DNA from: Spodoptera frugiperda
Taxonomy: Eukaryota > Arthropoda > Insecta > Lepidoptera > Noctuidae
Direction of reading: 5' to 3'
DNA length: 64,000 bases
Assembly: GCF_023101765.2 (NCBI RefSeq)
Contig: NC_064218.1
Location: 4,588,001-4,652,000, forward strand
Each line of letters starts with the position of its first letter. Position 1 is the first letter of the stretch. The notes beneath the pieces are model-generated. The model was not told where the DNA came from. It did not search any database and saw only the letters and a program-made list of their open reading frames with translations. A program made the translations under genes and the position numbers. Positions 21,972-33,689 of the stretch are shown piece by piece.

Positions 21972-22190
21972 ACTGCCTCGTTGGTCGAGTGGTCGCATGT
22001 GCGACTGCCAGTGACTCGGCTTTTTTTGGTTGTTCGAAAATTTATCAGTAGTAGCACGGTATCTGTAATTGTGCCCAATAGGCTCACTTCCTATTACATG
22101 AGACTTAAAAAGTGGGTGTACATTGTACTGTAGCATTACTGCTGTAATGTGCACGTTTGCCTATCCCTTCAGGGATAAAGGCGTGACGAT
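21972..22190 (+). mobile_element. tRNA-derived SINE (family S1) lacking its B box
   Basis: The head (CTGCCTCGTTGGTCGAGTGG) passes from TGCGACTGCCAGTGACTC straight into the body. The GGTTCGATTCC box and its surroundings are deleted. The 3' end is ATCCCTTCAGGGATAAAGGC. Loss of the B box should stop pol III transcription of this copy. Confidence 0.85.
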
Positions 22191-22442
22191 ACATTAAAGA
22201 AAATACCTATAATATGTACTTCAACTGGTAACACATATTTCAGGTACAAAGCTGATATTCTATTTATACCTTTTACCAAAATAGACAAGAACGTTACGCA
22301 TTAACACAACGTATTTGCGTCTTTTATCAGTCTTAAAAGCATCCACAATCTAATTAACATTTCAATTACGTCATAAGCACATGTTTCACCTTAAAATAAC
22401 ATTGTACCTATTTTTGCAAAGATCATAGACAGAACTTATTTG

Positions 22443-22717
22443 ACTGCCTCGTTGGTCGAGTGGTCGCAAGTGCGACTAATAAGTCTGAGGGCTCTCAGGT
22501 TCGTTTCGCGGATCGGGCAAAGTATTGCTGGGTTTTTTTAGTTTTTTTGAAAATTTCTCGGTAGTAGCACGGAATCTGGAATTGTAAACTCACCCCCTTA
22601 TATTACATGGGACTTATAAAACAAATGGTGAAAAGTGGGTGTATGTTGTATAACGGCATTACGTGCTGTAATGTGCACCTCTGCCTACCCCTTCGGGGAT
22701 AAAAAGGCGTGACGTTG
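22443..22717 (+). mobile_element. tRNA-derived SINE (family S1)
   Basis: Full order of head, B-box-like CTCAGGTTCGTTTCGCGG (mutated), body and CTTCGGGGATAAAAAGGCGT end. It sits about 250 bp from another copy in the same orientation. Confidence 0.85.
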
Positions 22718-22937
22718 TAAGTTGTAAGATAGACAGAAGTTAATAATAGACTCGATTTTTCATCAGTTATTTTGTCCAATGAAAGGCTCAAGGGTGCTTA
22801 GTAATACTAGGCATAATTAATTCAAACTACTTGACTTTGATTAATGGAAAACTCAAGTTACATTTTTTGCAACTGCCCCTAATCGTAAGTACTAAGTTCA
22901 AGGCCTCACAGCTGATGTAGAAATAAAGACTTTGACT

Positions 22938-23070
22938 TCACGGTCTACGTGGTGGCTGGACAACCGGCTGCTCTCTGTGTGATCCACAAATTGTTGTTCC
23001 CGGTCTGTTTGTAAACGCGCCCACGAGAAACGCACGTAAATGAGAAAATCCTAGTGTAGGACAAAGTTTT
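22938..23070 (+). mobile_element. tRNA-derived SINE (family S2), partly deleted
   Basis: ACGGTCTACGTGGTGGCTGG head, then a deletion of the B-box region, then TGTGTGATCCACAAATTGTT and a GTTTGTAAACGCGCCC tail ending near AGGACAAAGTTTT. Confidence 0.75.
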
Positions 23071-23114
23071 CAATAAAAAAAATAGGATCATCGAGATATT
23101 TTATTTTAAAACTA

Positions 23115-23285
23115 TATTACTTACGACGGTTATCCGGAGCTGGGGACTACCTAGCGGGTTTACCGGGGCTCCGACTCGAAAAGCAAGAGTAGGAATGGGG
23201 TGGTTTTTAGTCAGTAAGAGTCTGACACTCCCTCTCGCCTCGCCCAAAGCGGGAGAAGTTATTGGATCATTTTCCCCCCTTAAAA
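23115..23285 (-). repeat. F4 repeat, reverse orientation
   Basis: The complement of the family: ATCCGGAGCTGGGGACTACC ... GGTGGTTTTTAGTCAGTAAG ... ATTGGATCATTTTCCCCCC. Confidence 0.75.
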
Positions 23286-24374
23286 AAATTAAGTCATTTA
23301 ATGGTTACTTAACCCAGTCATTAGCAAATCTTTTCGGAACGAAATCGTTACTAATGTCGCTGTTTGTGTCAGTCAGAAGTACAATGGTACAAAATCGACA
23401 ATCGTGTGCTCTTTATTTTTATCCTTAGTAGATATAAGCTAAAGTGTGAATCACTTTCCTACTTGCTTGCATCTTCCTAGTATCAAAGACATACCTCACG
23501 CTTACTATGTAACAATCATAATATTATTACCACCAACAGCACCAGTTATGACTCATTCATTACAAAACCAATCAAGCATGAAACGGCTCTCGAATATCTA
23601 TCAGACAGTAATCACATGAATAGACGGTGAAAACGCAACAAACGTCTGTAGAATTCGAGCTGAGACACCTCTGGGTGACGTCGTCGAATGCCACGTCCTT
23701 AGGCACCGACATTAACTGAACAACACGACCAACCTAACCTGAACCCTCACATAACACACCACCACCCCTTTTTAACTTACATCCCAAGCTACGCAAGGGA
23801 GGGTGGGAGACCAAGCATAAATGGCGGTGCCAGGTGTAAATGTAGTGTTGAATTTCACGAATAATTCCACTTGTGACACTCCAACATTTGGCGGTGGCTA
23901 CGGAATTTATTTCAAGAATGCAAAACATGAATTTTCCACTCAACGAATGTCGTACTCAATTCTTTTCGAAATTGTTCTCCATGTATCTTGGGAGATAGGT
24001 TTGTCTGTTTTAAATTCGCTTTTTAACATAAATTATGATAAATTGAAGCCATTTGTTTTAATAAGCGGTGAACGATGACGGTGTCGTACGACGCTTTCGT
24101 TTTAAATCGTCATTATCGTTAATTAATTGTAATGTATTCGTGATGCTTGCATCTGCACTTTGGTCTCCGTGGAGTTTGAAAGAAATATGAATAACTATCA
24201 TTTGACAAATTCATACATCGAGTAAGAACTTATTATTTTCATAATTGTTTTAGCATACCTAACTATGATAGACTTTAAAAAGAACTACAGATAGGCGGAG
24301 ATAGGGAATAAGGCGGTTTCTGATAAACCTCAACCTTTCGAACTGCGATCTCTAACCTACCAGCTAATCACTTA
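23286..24374. other. Interval without a confident gene
   Basis: Two overlapping frames on opposite strands (23734-23943 -, 23821-24078 +, 85 codons or less) have no recognisable motif. Nothing else was identified. Confidence 0.4.
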
Positions 24375-24560
24375 TATTGGTATTAATAAAACGGAGGCCC
24401 AATTTCCCCCCTTTCCAATTCCGGATTCCCCAACAACCCTTAAGTTCCTAACCCCCAAAAGGCCGGCATCGCACTTGGTCGTGGCGGCCAATGGGTGGCG
24501 GCGATTACTTACCATCAGGTGCTCCGTCAGATCGTTTACGGGCTTATACCATAAAAAATC
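24375..24560 (+). repeat. S3 repeat copy
   Basis: GGAGGCCCAATTTCCCCCC through AAAAGGCCGGCATCGCACTT to GGCTTATACCATAAAAAA. Confidence 0.8.
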
Positions 24561-25199
24561 ATTACCATGATATTACCCTCTCAAAAACAATTGCCAGTGT
24601 CTTGTTAATGATTCAGAACTAAACATATTTTTTACATCATCTCAAATAAGCCAAGCATTAATCTTCAATCCTCGCTTCTACAAAAATAGACTCCGCCGTT
24701 CCAATGTAACAAGGTTTTCACATCGCCCTCTAATTGTGCAAACAAAAGTACGGAATAATAAATTCACATTCGTAGAACCAGCTTGAATAATTCATTTAAT
24801 AAAAACGTTAAGATAAATGACCTGACTGACGCAGCGTCGCGACATATCACGTACATACAGACATACATACTTGCTGAGTTATATGTATATATGTACGTAT
24901 AAGTACTTGTGTATTTAGTATATGGATATGTAACGTTTTGCATGCGGTTCTATTACTTTAGTATCTTAGTGTGTAGTGTGAATTGTTTATTCAAAGTTTC
25001 GCAAATAATCATATTCTGAAAACTGAGCTTAGATGGACGAAAATTAAAATCATAGGCTGTAGTCAAGTATTAGATATCGCTAGGTTATATAAAAATGATT
25101 TTGTATATAAATGAAATAACTACTTTTTTATATTAAACTTATTCGGAATTTTTAGCTTATCTTTAGTTACTATTCCAACGTTATCAGACACTATTGGGC
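24561..25199. other. AT-rich interval, nothing recognised
   Basis: No gene or repeat family was recognised in about 640 bp. A short TACATA/TATATG-rich patch lies near 24850-24920. Confidence 0.4.
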
Positions 25200-25530
25200 C
25201 GATTCGCGTTTACATCACATCTACAGCCCATAAGTGACCACTGCTCAATGACCTCTTCTTGCACGGAGAAGTTTTGAGCATTAATCACCACGCTTGTTCA
25301 TTGCGGGTGGGTGATTTCAAACTTATACTTAGAAATTATATGTCTAGGTTTCCTCACGATGTTTTCCTTCACCGTTAGTCAGTGGTATCTAAATATGCTC
25401 AGAAAGTACAGATAACTCGAAATATGTCACATTGGTACTTTGACGTTTGGTGTTGGTTGGTTTTGAACCTGCACCCTCTCATGCATGAGAAGCGGGTGTC
25501 TTAAGCCTCCGGGCCACCACGACCTGTATA
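25200..25530 (+). repeat. Interspersed repeat (family F12)
   Basis: TAGGTTTCCTCACGATGTTT followed by TGGTTTTGAACCTGCACCCT and CGGGCCACCACGACC. The same order of blocks appears in diverged form at about 54690-54910. Possibly the 3' part of a LINE or SINE; class not determined. Confidence 0.6.
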
Positions 25531-26640
25531 ACCGAAGGAAATACTTTTTTAAGTCGATCTCATGTTGAATGAAACACAGGATTTAGATTAGATTTAGATT
25601 TCAGCCATGATCATCCCTCGGCAGAGCAAAGGCCTCCTTCCACTCCTCTCTGTTTAAAGCTTTTGAATGAAACACAAACAAAAATTAAAGTTAAGAATGC
25701 GTGGTCCCCATAAAATTATAGTTAATTAATCTATAGCAGAGTTTTATTACATTTTCAAAGTGCCTTTTAAAAATATATAGTCAATGTTATGACCTCAAAC
25801 TATAATATAAGTTAAACTAATTTATAATTCTGTTGAAATAAAATATGAGTTTCGCCAAAGTTTTGGCAGTCGACTCCATTTTTATGTAACAGCAGTGCTG
25901 TGAACTATTTTTAATGTGATGATACATTATTGCAGGCTTTGAGGCAGTTTGTGGCACGCTTTTGGGCAGTAGTGGCTTTATGAATGAATTTCAGGGCAAT
26001 TTTTACCATAAAAAACTTTGTCTTATGTTTTATATCATCCAATTTCGCATGAGAATAAAAATTGGCCGGGAATAGTATTTATGTTTTATACTGAACAAAC
26101 ACTACAAATTAGCGAAAATCTCTCCACGTACGTCCGTTACCAACTTAGATTTTTCTACTTTCAGTTACTACATATATTTAAGCTTTACCTTGACACCAAA
26201 TCTAATATTTCATAAAGAAACCGAAAATAGCACATTACTACATAACCCACAATTTACTTCTTCTTTCACATTTACCACAATTCATTCAATATGAATAAGC
26301 AAATACAAAAACCACAATCTTTACATGAAAATTAGACCCTTTATTAGAATTCTCTATTGTAATTCTATACGAAGCCAACACAATTGCGAACCATCTACCT
26401 CTAAATTCGATTTCAATTAATTTCAATTTACAACGCCTTATGTACCGAGCATACCCCAATATGCTAACTCATACGGCCCTGAGTAATGACTGTAAGGAAC
26501 AGCCTACATCGACAAAGGGCCCATTATGTCAAAAACAAACCCAACCTCGTAACCAATTCCCTCCATGTTTGCTGAGGGCTGCTCTCTTATAAATATGCAA
26601 ATATTATCCTGCGTTTAGCCTGCTGCTGCAATAATATTTA
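25531..26640. other. AT-rich interval, mostly featureless
   Basis: Bases 25590-25665 hold a short repeat-like segment (GCAAAGGCCTCCTTCCACTC). Otherwise nothing was recognised. Confidence 0.4.
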
Positions 26641-26649
26641 TATTGAAAT

Positions 26650-26690
26650 TGGCGCCCGCCGCCCGCCGCTCGCCGCCCGTCCTTGAACTC
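26650..26690. repeat. GCC/CGC-rich microsatellite-like patch
   Basis: About 30 bp of GCCCGCCGCCCGCCGCTCGC stands out in AT-rich DNA, just upstream (on the plus strand) of the largest open frame in this half of the window. Confidence 0.6.
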
Positions 26691-26721
26691 TCACTATTAT
26701 TATACTGTTCAAACATCCCTT

Positions 26722-27261
26722 TTACATTCGATTGGTGGTCCACAACGGATTGACACTGTTATCTGTGTTTGACAAACCTCCGACTAATAGGATCCATGTT
26801 GATATTTTGCTCGTGTACATTCTTTGAAAAGCTGTTTGAACGAGCTTTTCTTCTGTATTTGTGATCTTGGTCAATACGTCCCACGGGTTTAAGGTTCCCT
26901 CGAGACAAACACAAGAGTTATACGTATTGATGCTAACTGCTTTTACGATGGAGGCTAATAAAAAGTGTGTCATGATGCCTTTCACTTTATGTAACATGTC
27001 TAGACAGCAAGAAAAGCCATTTTCAAACGGAATGACTGTAAAAAGTTTTTTGTTTAACCCAATCTCGGACATAACCCTCGTTTTACAAAAGGACAAGTAA
27101 TAAACCTGTCCGCAAATGTCCGAGTTCTTATAAAAGATACAGCTCACATCACGACAAAATGGCGGAGACGTTATACCCCCACCACTTTCCCTAATAAAGT
27201 AGGAGTCATAAAAAACCACTACAATCATCATAACTTGACTGGGCGATGGACGTTCTGACAC
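26722..27261 (-). CDS. Hypothetical 179-codon open frame, doubtful
   Basis: The longest frame in the left half outside the retrotransposon, from ATG at 27261 to a stop at 26722. The predicted protein is rich in Ser, Thr, Val and Cys. It has a hydrophobic N-terminal stretch (residues about 10-18, MMIVVVFYDS) but no clear signal peptide and no family motif I recognise. A 79-codon frame runs the other way inside it. The interval has no recognised repeat, so it could be unique sequence or a decayed element. No splice-linked exon or polyadenylation signal was tied to it. Function unknown; the frame may be chance. Confidence 0.2.
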   Translation of the reverse strand: MSERPSPSQVMMIVVVFYDSYFIRESGGGITSPPFCRDVSCIFYKNSDICGQVYYLSFCKTRVMSEIGLNKKLFTVIPFENGFSCCLDMLHKVKGIMTHFLLASIVKAVSINTYNSCVCLEGTLNPWDVLTKITNTEEKLVQTAFQRMYTSKISTWILLVGGLSNTDNSVNPLWTTNRM

Positions 27262-27971
27262 AGTGCCGCTTAAAAATTAACGTCGCTTACACAACACAAT
27301 TTTACACCGTATTGTAAATAAATTGCGCGAAATTGCCTGGATCTAGAAATTTATTTTTAAAAAGGAAGCTCTATTTTTATTGTAAACCGCTTGCTATTCT
27401 TGGCACTGCTCATACATGCATTATGAATGCGCTACAATTTCTTTTTCAGCGTGCAACTCGCGTTGAATAGTTATTAATACCTCTACAAAGTTTGTCAAAG
27501 GCTTAGCGTATTACATAATGGATTTTATTGTGCTAGGAATGGCTTGAAAGAATGCTTCTAAACACATCTCGAACAGTGGGTAAAATTCCTGGAATAATAC
27601 TTTATGTACGGCATTCGGTGTTGTGAGCTAAACCTGTTTATAAATTCAGTTGTATCCCTCGAAAGCAATTTAATTAAAAGATTTTTTGCCCACGCACCAT
27701 AAAATGAGTTTTCTACGTACCTAATAATAGTGAGGGGCTGAGCTCGTACGTGCTTAAAAATTAGTTTCGGTGCGGTGTCCAAACTGGCGTGTTTTATATT
27801 TTTAAGCTAGACGACTTTTGATATAAAATAGTTTTTTTCCTGACGTTAGCTTGTTTATAATTTAATTTCTTTATTCAATTTTCTTTTTTACTATCTCTGT
27901 GTGATCAGCATACGTTAATTTATTGCTTTCTTTAATGGATTTTTATTATTCAGAGTGTAACGTTCTGAGGG
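27262..27971. other. Interval without a recognised gene
   Basis: Short frames only. Nothing recognised. Confidence 0.4.
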
Positions 27972-28119
27972 CTTAGTACGAGTTTGTTTTACATTTAACG
28001 AGATCGAAACGAGAGCACGTTTGGCGCTCTGATTGGTTGGTTCATTCGAGCCGGCCAATTAGAGTGCTGAGCGTGATCTCGTTTCGATTTCGTTAAACGT
28101 AAAGCAAACTCGTACTAAG
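27972..28119. mobile_element. Palindromic MITE (family F5), copy 3
   Basis: CTTAGTACGAGTTTGTTTTA at the left, complement at the right ending CTCGTACTAAG, with the GGCGCTCTGATTGGTTGG inner arm. Both arms are full length. Confidence 0.85.
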
Positions 28120-28759
28120 GGTACAGGATAAAAACTACAACTATAGATAGTAAAACTGCTATCTCTCATATACACTAACTTAATTTTACAACAACTTCCA
28201 CCACCACCTATACTATCTGTAACACAAAGACACGAGCACATTCACCAAAAAGTTTTACTCCTTTTATCGAAAGACTAAGATCAAAAGAAAGTCTTTAATA
28301 AAGTCTTACACCACCGCAGGCTTATTCACCAGTGTAAGTCGGTGCAGTCTCGCTGGCTGAAAGAAAAACATCCTATAGAAGTTACACGAGGTGTTCCGTT
28401 TAGCAAGGCAACTAGGTCAAAATAATACTCGTAAGAACCGGATTAACACCTTGTCACTAACTTAAGTAACAGAGTAACTTTCCAACTTAATACATTATGG
28501 TTCAATTTGGCTTCGGTAAAGTACGTACGTCGAACGGCGTGAAGTTGGTTTTCTCTTTTTTTTTATGAGCAAGACTTTTATCACCTCCTGTGTTTTTGTA
28601 AAGCGTTGAATTAAATTTTTTTCTTGATTTTTCCTCGCATCAAAGCTATGTTTTTCTCCGTAGTTACAACTATTATATAAGTACCTACATATGTATTACG
28701 TATTGAAAATTTCAACAAAATCGGTTGAATAGATAAATTGCAAAGGACATTCCCATTTA
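28120..28759. other. Interval without a recognised gene
   Basis: AT-rich sequence with no recognised coding region. Confidence 0.4.
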
Positions 28760-28985
28760 CAATATTAAGTCTTTGACTGTCAATAGAAAACTGTTGAAAT
28801 CAAATGCTCCGCTAACCTATTATGTATGGTCAAAACATTTTTTACTTTTTTTAGGGGTAAAATCATCCAATAGCTTCTCCCTCGTGTCAGATTCTTACTG
28901 ACTGAAATCCACTCCTTTTGTACTCCAGCTCTTCGAGCCAGAGCCTCGGTAACCCGTTAAGCAGTCCGCAGCTCACGGATAGTCA
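28760..28985 (+). repeat. Two short repeat fragments (F15 and F4)
   Basis: Bases 28767-28822 (TCTTTGACTGTCAATAGAAA ... GCTCCGCTAAC) recur at about 41925 and 52340-52390. Bases 28850-28985 are an F4 copy (AAAATCATCCAATAGCTTCT ... CCGCAGCTCACGG). Confidence 0.6.
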
Positions 28986-29404
28986 AAACATTTGAAAATA
29001 ATAAACAAGAACATTTGAAATCTCTTTTTTTTCTAGATACTTTCCGAAACCTTTAATAAATATACCATACGACCACAAAAAACCATTTTAAACGTGAAAT
29101 AATGCATGATCACCCCAAATTACATAGACGCACAAAAACTGCGCTAAATATGGCATGGACATTAAACAAATTTGTACGAGTACAGGTGTGGCGCTAAGCG
29201 CACTTTAATAGTTCCTGATTAGCTTTTCATTTTATTAATTGTTTACACAACGTAACGCTTTTTAATCCGCTAAGTGTAAGGCAGAAGTGCATATGCAACG
29301 TAATGTATACTTTTTAGTAGTTATGTTATAAATTAACTGAAAATAACGGTTTACTCACGTCGATATATTAATGGAGAAAATCTCCTCTATAGTTTCGAGT
29401 CACA
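28986..29404. other. Interval without a recognised gene
   Basis: Nothing recognised. Confidence 0.4.
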
Positions 29405-29592
29405 GAGGGACTTATATTATAAATGTGAAAGTTTGTCTGTTTGAATGTTTGGATGTGTGTCCGCCAATCATGCTGAAACTACTGAACGGATTTCGATGAA
29501 ATTTGTTATACAGACAGGGTATCAGCTGACATGGGTGATAGGATACTTTTTAACCCACAGGAACCCGACCGAAGCCGCTGGCAGAAGCTAGT
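29405..29592 (+). repeat. Interspersed repeat (family F9)
   Basis: TTATATTATAAATGTGAAAG, then GCTGAAACTACTGAACGGAT and GACCGAAGCCGCTGGCAGAA, ending AGCTAGT. A shorter copy is at 52845-52952. From memory, repeats with this layout are abundant in moths and butterflies. Confidence 0.65.
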
Positions 29593-29629
29593 AGAATTTA
29601 TTACTTGGTTCTATAACTAAGAATTTTCG

Positions 29630-29735
29630 AAAAACCGAAAAATATTCAATACTTACTTTGTCAGACTCGGAAATCCAAGTCCCCTTGCTCGGCAGTCGCA
29701 GTTGAACCCACTTGAGCAACAAAGTAGTAATTATT
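29630..29735 (-). mobile_element. SINE S1 fragment (tRNA-like head)
   Basis: The reverse strand shows a diverged ACTTTGTTGCTCAAGTGGGT head, GACTGCCGAGCAAGGGGACT and the first part of the body only. Confidence 0.65.
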
Positions 29736-30184
29736 TAATCATTAATTGTTACTTTTAAAGTAGAGTAACGTTAATTAGTAGGTGTAACACGTGATATATG
29801 GTTTGGGGTGCCTTTTATGTGCAGTTTATGGGAATACTATTAGTTGAATACGTAATTATTGTTTTATTGTGCTTAGTTTTAATGTGTTGAGGTTCAATAC
29901 ACAAAACAACTTTAGGGACCACTCTTGTGGCTGCAGTAAAACTGTAGGGTAGAAAATATATTACAACAAGCTTAAAAAAACAAAAAAGGAAACCGCCTTA
30001 AATTAGGCAGGCCCCTACAACCTTCTCCTAAGCCTCCTAATATGTACGATGCTGCAAACCACATCAAAATCGGTTCAGGCAATCGTGAGATGATCGAGCA
30101 CAAACATAAATAAAGGTCAAACTGAGAACCTCCCTTTTTGGAATCGGTTTAAAAATCATTAAATTCCTTATAAATAAAATGTTT
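29736..30184. other. Interval without a recognised gene
   Basis: Nothing recognised. Confidence 0.4.
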
Positions 30185-30350
30185 TTTGTGAGACATACTT
30201 TTATTTATGTTTTTCGGCTTACTCACGTAATCTAATAAGAATATAGTGCTCATGAACATGAGCCTCTAGCATGGCTTGAAACTAGTCGAGTTCCTCGTCA
30301 AATAGTTACTTGAGTAAATCGAAAAACATAATAATTAATTACAAATATTT
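30185..30350. mobile_element. Foldback MITE (family F8)
   Basis: Left part GTGAGACATACTTTTATTTA with TTTTTCGGCTTACTCACGTA, core CTAGCATGGCTTGAAACTAG, right part GAGTAAATCGAAAAACATAA ending AATAATTAATT. The outer parts are inverted relative to each other. Confidence 0.7.
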
Positions 30351-30721
30351 TTAATATTAACAGTTTTATGGTCAAAAAAGAACAAGCCAACTCTACAAAA
30401 AGTTACTTACGACACTATAAAAAATATATTATAGTTATCGAATCACTACCAGAATATAGTTAACGAACTACATCACAATTTAACAGTTAGACTCCCAATA
30501 TTCGACTAATGTAGTAAGTTTAACAAGCCAGTAATCTACGCGAACGATAAACTATCTTAACTGGAGTTTCAAGCTAGATGTGCTTACACTAAGAGTGGAT
30601 TCATCACATCAATTCCACTAATTCTAACGATCGACTTCGACTTGTGAACCAAACTATTGTCTTCATAACTGATCACTTTGTAATCGGTGAAGTTTAGTTA
30701 TCATATATATGTATTATATTT

Positions 30722-31020
30722 AAGTGTGGGAGGGCCATGCTTCGGCACGAATGGGCCGGCTCGACCGGAACGATACCACGGCCTCACAGAAAACCGACGT
30801 GAAACAACGCTTGCGTTGTGTTTCGTTGCGTGAGTAAGGTTACGAGACCCCTTTCCAATCAAGATCCATCAAGGTGAAGTTATTTGATCAGACGAAGTCA
30901 CACCAAGAGCCTATAAGCGTGTCTTATGTATGATGCGTTGATGCCTAGTTCGCTCTTGAATTTTAGGCTTGTTGTGGCTTGAAACTAATTGAATAACCTC
31001 GTCAAATAGTAAGGGGGGCA
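30722..31020 (+). repeat. S3 head fragment and F8 core fragment
   Basis: Bases 30722-30855 carry the S3 head in its best-preserved form (GTGTGGGAGGGCCATGCTTC ... GACGTGAAACAACGCTTGCG). Bases 30955-31020 carry the F8 core (GTTGTGGCTTGAAACTAATT ... CTCGTCAAATAGT). Confidence 0.65.
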
Positions 31021-31164
31021 AGCAAATTAATTTTAATAATTAATTTCGAAAGTATCTACAAAATATTACTCAGAAAAGTTTGATTGTATTTTATTTTTTA
31101 GTTTGAATCCATTGTGATATGAAAAACCTTTATAACTGAATTATGAAATACAATTTTCCACTTT

Positions 31165-31245
31165 TCCCCAAAGAGCTACGCCGTAGCGCGTAGCAACGTG
31201 CTACGCGTTTTTAATGTTCGTAGCGGCCTACGGGCTACGGTGGAC
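31165..31245. repeat. CTACG-rich palindromic segment
   Basis: GCTACGCCGTAGCGCGTAGC and further CTACG/CGTAG words alternate in both orientations, giving several short hairpins. A related segment is at 33880-33970. Confidence 0.5.
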
Positions 31246-31689
31246 ATAAACACGAAAAAAATATTTGATGTTTGAAGTCAACATATTGTTATTTAATACA
31301 TTTACAAGTGGACAAAGTTTACAACTAAATAAAAGGTCCAATTCCTAGGTCAGAGAAAGTTATTTGGACGACTTTGATTTTGAAACTGTAAACTCAAATA
31401 AGCCAAACATTGGCTGTGAACATTTACAAATCAATACACATACATTAACACACATATGCACATACAATATATATTTGCATGTATCATGCATAGTCCCGTT
31501 TGCGGCAAATGTTACCTAACTAACGTTATTAATGAGCTAATTAATTAAATTACGCAATACGTTTCACGTTTTGATTCTAGTTCAGTGGAAACAATACTTG
31601 GTTACTGTTTATCGATGTTATTTCTGTTTGTGACATGTGTCATCGGGTGGTATAGTGAGTTTAATTTTTAATTATTAATTATTAGGTAG
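31246..31689. other. AT-rich interval without a gene
   Basis: Nothing recognised. Confidence 0.4.
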
Positions 31690-31930
31690 ATAATTAGGCT
31701 ATTGTAAGAGTGACCGATGAAAATTGGAGTAGAAATGTTCTGAAATAGAGACCGAGTCTAAGTAAACGAAGTGTAGATCACCCTATAACTATATGGAGTG
31801 ACGATATCCACAAGATGGACACCGGAACAACGGTCTGGCGCGTCTTGGGGTCATAAATGACTGTCTTAGATCCCGCAACGAAATAAATCAGAAGACATTA
31901 TTAGAGGAGAAGAAAAAGAAAAGTATATAA
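31690..31930 (+). pseudogene. Decayed LINE ORF2 3' fragment
   Basis: One frame reads HPITIWSDDIHKMDTGTTVW before a stop near 31856. The W-S-D-D-I-x-K pattern is a common remnant of the C-terminal part of insect non-LTR retrotransposon proteins. The frame is short and the flanks are out of phase, so this is a dead copy. Confidence 0.5.
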
Positions 31931-32628
31931 GCAACTATCTGGTAATATTAATAAAAACGTTTATTATCTTAAAACATGAATTCAAACGCACATTAAATCC
32001 CCTTTTTACATTAAAATCGCCAAAAACATTACTATTAATCATGAATTATCAACAATATAATTCAAAAACAAGCAAGAACCCTCCTGCAGAATATACTACA
32101 AAGACCAGAAACCTTCATAAAGGATATCAAAGCAAAAATTTACACAGTACTCGAGAAAGCGATTTAAATTGATATCAAGAGATCAACACACAAACTTTAC
32201 GCTACTTAACTCGAAAGAGGGGTGAGCAGAACCCCTCTTCAAAGTGCTCTAGACGAAACATTGATGCAATCTTTAATTGCAATAAAATTCTTGTTAAGTT
32301 TGGCGTTTCTTGTTTGGGAGTGTCAATATTTGTAGATATTATGTGTATTTGTATGAAATGTACGCATATGTTCTACTTATATTTCAGAAATATAATGGAA
32401 ATTTTAATTTCATAAACTTAATTGGTAACGTATATATACTTATAAATATGAAAATAATGAAAACACTATTATTATTAAACTGTAATTAATACAAAACACG
32501 TGAAAACTTTAATTGCAATTCATCTGTACGAATAAGTTTTGTAAATAATATTTACTCTTTTGAAAATATGAACAGGTACTTCTCGCTCATTATTATATTT
32601 AGCTTTTAATTTTTTTCTGAAAACACCT
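31931..32628. other. AT-rich interval without a gene
   Basis: No repeat or coding signal was recognised in about 700 bp. Confidence 0.4.
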
Positions 32629-32812
32629 TGTTCCACATTAGGATTTTCTCCTGTGTCGTGAGTGAGTTTACAAACTTATTATGTCACATACACATCACAC
32701 CCAGACCCGAAACAATATGGAACACACAAAGAATTGCTCCGTGCGGGAATCGAACCCGCTACACGTTCCGCGGCAGCCGGTTGCCCAGCCACCGCACCAA
32801 CCGTGCAGTCAA
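32629..32812 (-). mobile_element. tRNA-derived SINE (family S2), best-preserved copy
   Basis: The minus strand reads ACTGCACGGTTGGTGCGGTG (A-box region), AGCGGGTTCGATTCCCGCA (intact B box), AATTCTTTGTGTGTTCC and GACACAGGAGAAAATCCTAA. Both pol III boxes are intact. Its lack of a closed acceptor stem argues against a functional tRNA. Confidence 0.85.
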
Positions 32813-33689
32813 AATAAATATTTTCATAAAAAAAGTCACCAATCCCACTCCATACTACACAAACACACACATACGAACAAATGACATTAAACAAACAAAC
32901 ATACAGCTCAAATAACATTAACAAATATACGTACATTGCAGGTAAGCCAACGTTTCATACATTTGGTCATTACCATTTAAATGTCCGACAGAAACTAATT
33001 AAAACGGTCACAGACAATTAGCTGTGTGCAATATTGGCGGAAGCGAGCCACTAATTTATACAGAAATATTACGGCCCAATAATAAATGGAGATAGATTGC
33101 GACCTTTCCTACTCCAGCTTTGTTTGTTTTGACAACAGTATACAGGATGTTGAGACTTTTGTAAACGTCAAAATACTTTTAGCTATAACAGTAATTATTT
33201 GTTTAAAAAATATATAGTGTTTGTATATCCATTATGTAAATTACTGTTCTTTTAAACAAAAGTTAAATCAAACTACAAAAATAGTTTAATATTTTTATCA
33301 TTTAGATAAATAATTTATTGAAAAATAACGTGCAATAAAAAGCGTATTTCCATAAAAGCGTGTAATGGTTTGTAAATAAAAAACATCAGCCTGTGTGCAG
33401 TGTAAGAGTATGTTGATTCTGGTCTGACCACGCTAAGCGCAAATGGATGTTTGCTGTATTTACTATTTCTCTAAATGGCACCGTGCAGTAATAGACGTGG
33501 GAATAGTTTTAATTATTCAAAGAACTGTAAATAAATGCATAAAATAAAATAGTTTTATAGATAATTTATAATGAAAATATTTACACATAATTTATATCTG
33601 GCTAGTTGGGATGGCCGAAATGTCTCCGATTCGATTAGTCCGCTTTGGGATGTTATGTTATGTATAACAATACTTAACTTACTTGACTT
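32813..33689. other. AT-rich interval without a gene
   Basis: Short A/C-rich runs (ACACAC, AAACAAACA) follow the SINE. Nothing else was recognised. Confidence 0.4.

Noticed and set aside
32679..32936. Frames on both strands over the S2 SINE
   Set aside because: They cross a recognised tRNA-derived SINE and an A/C-rich run; no gene support.
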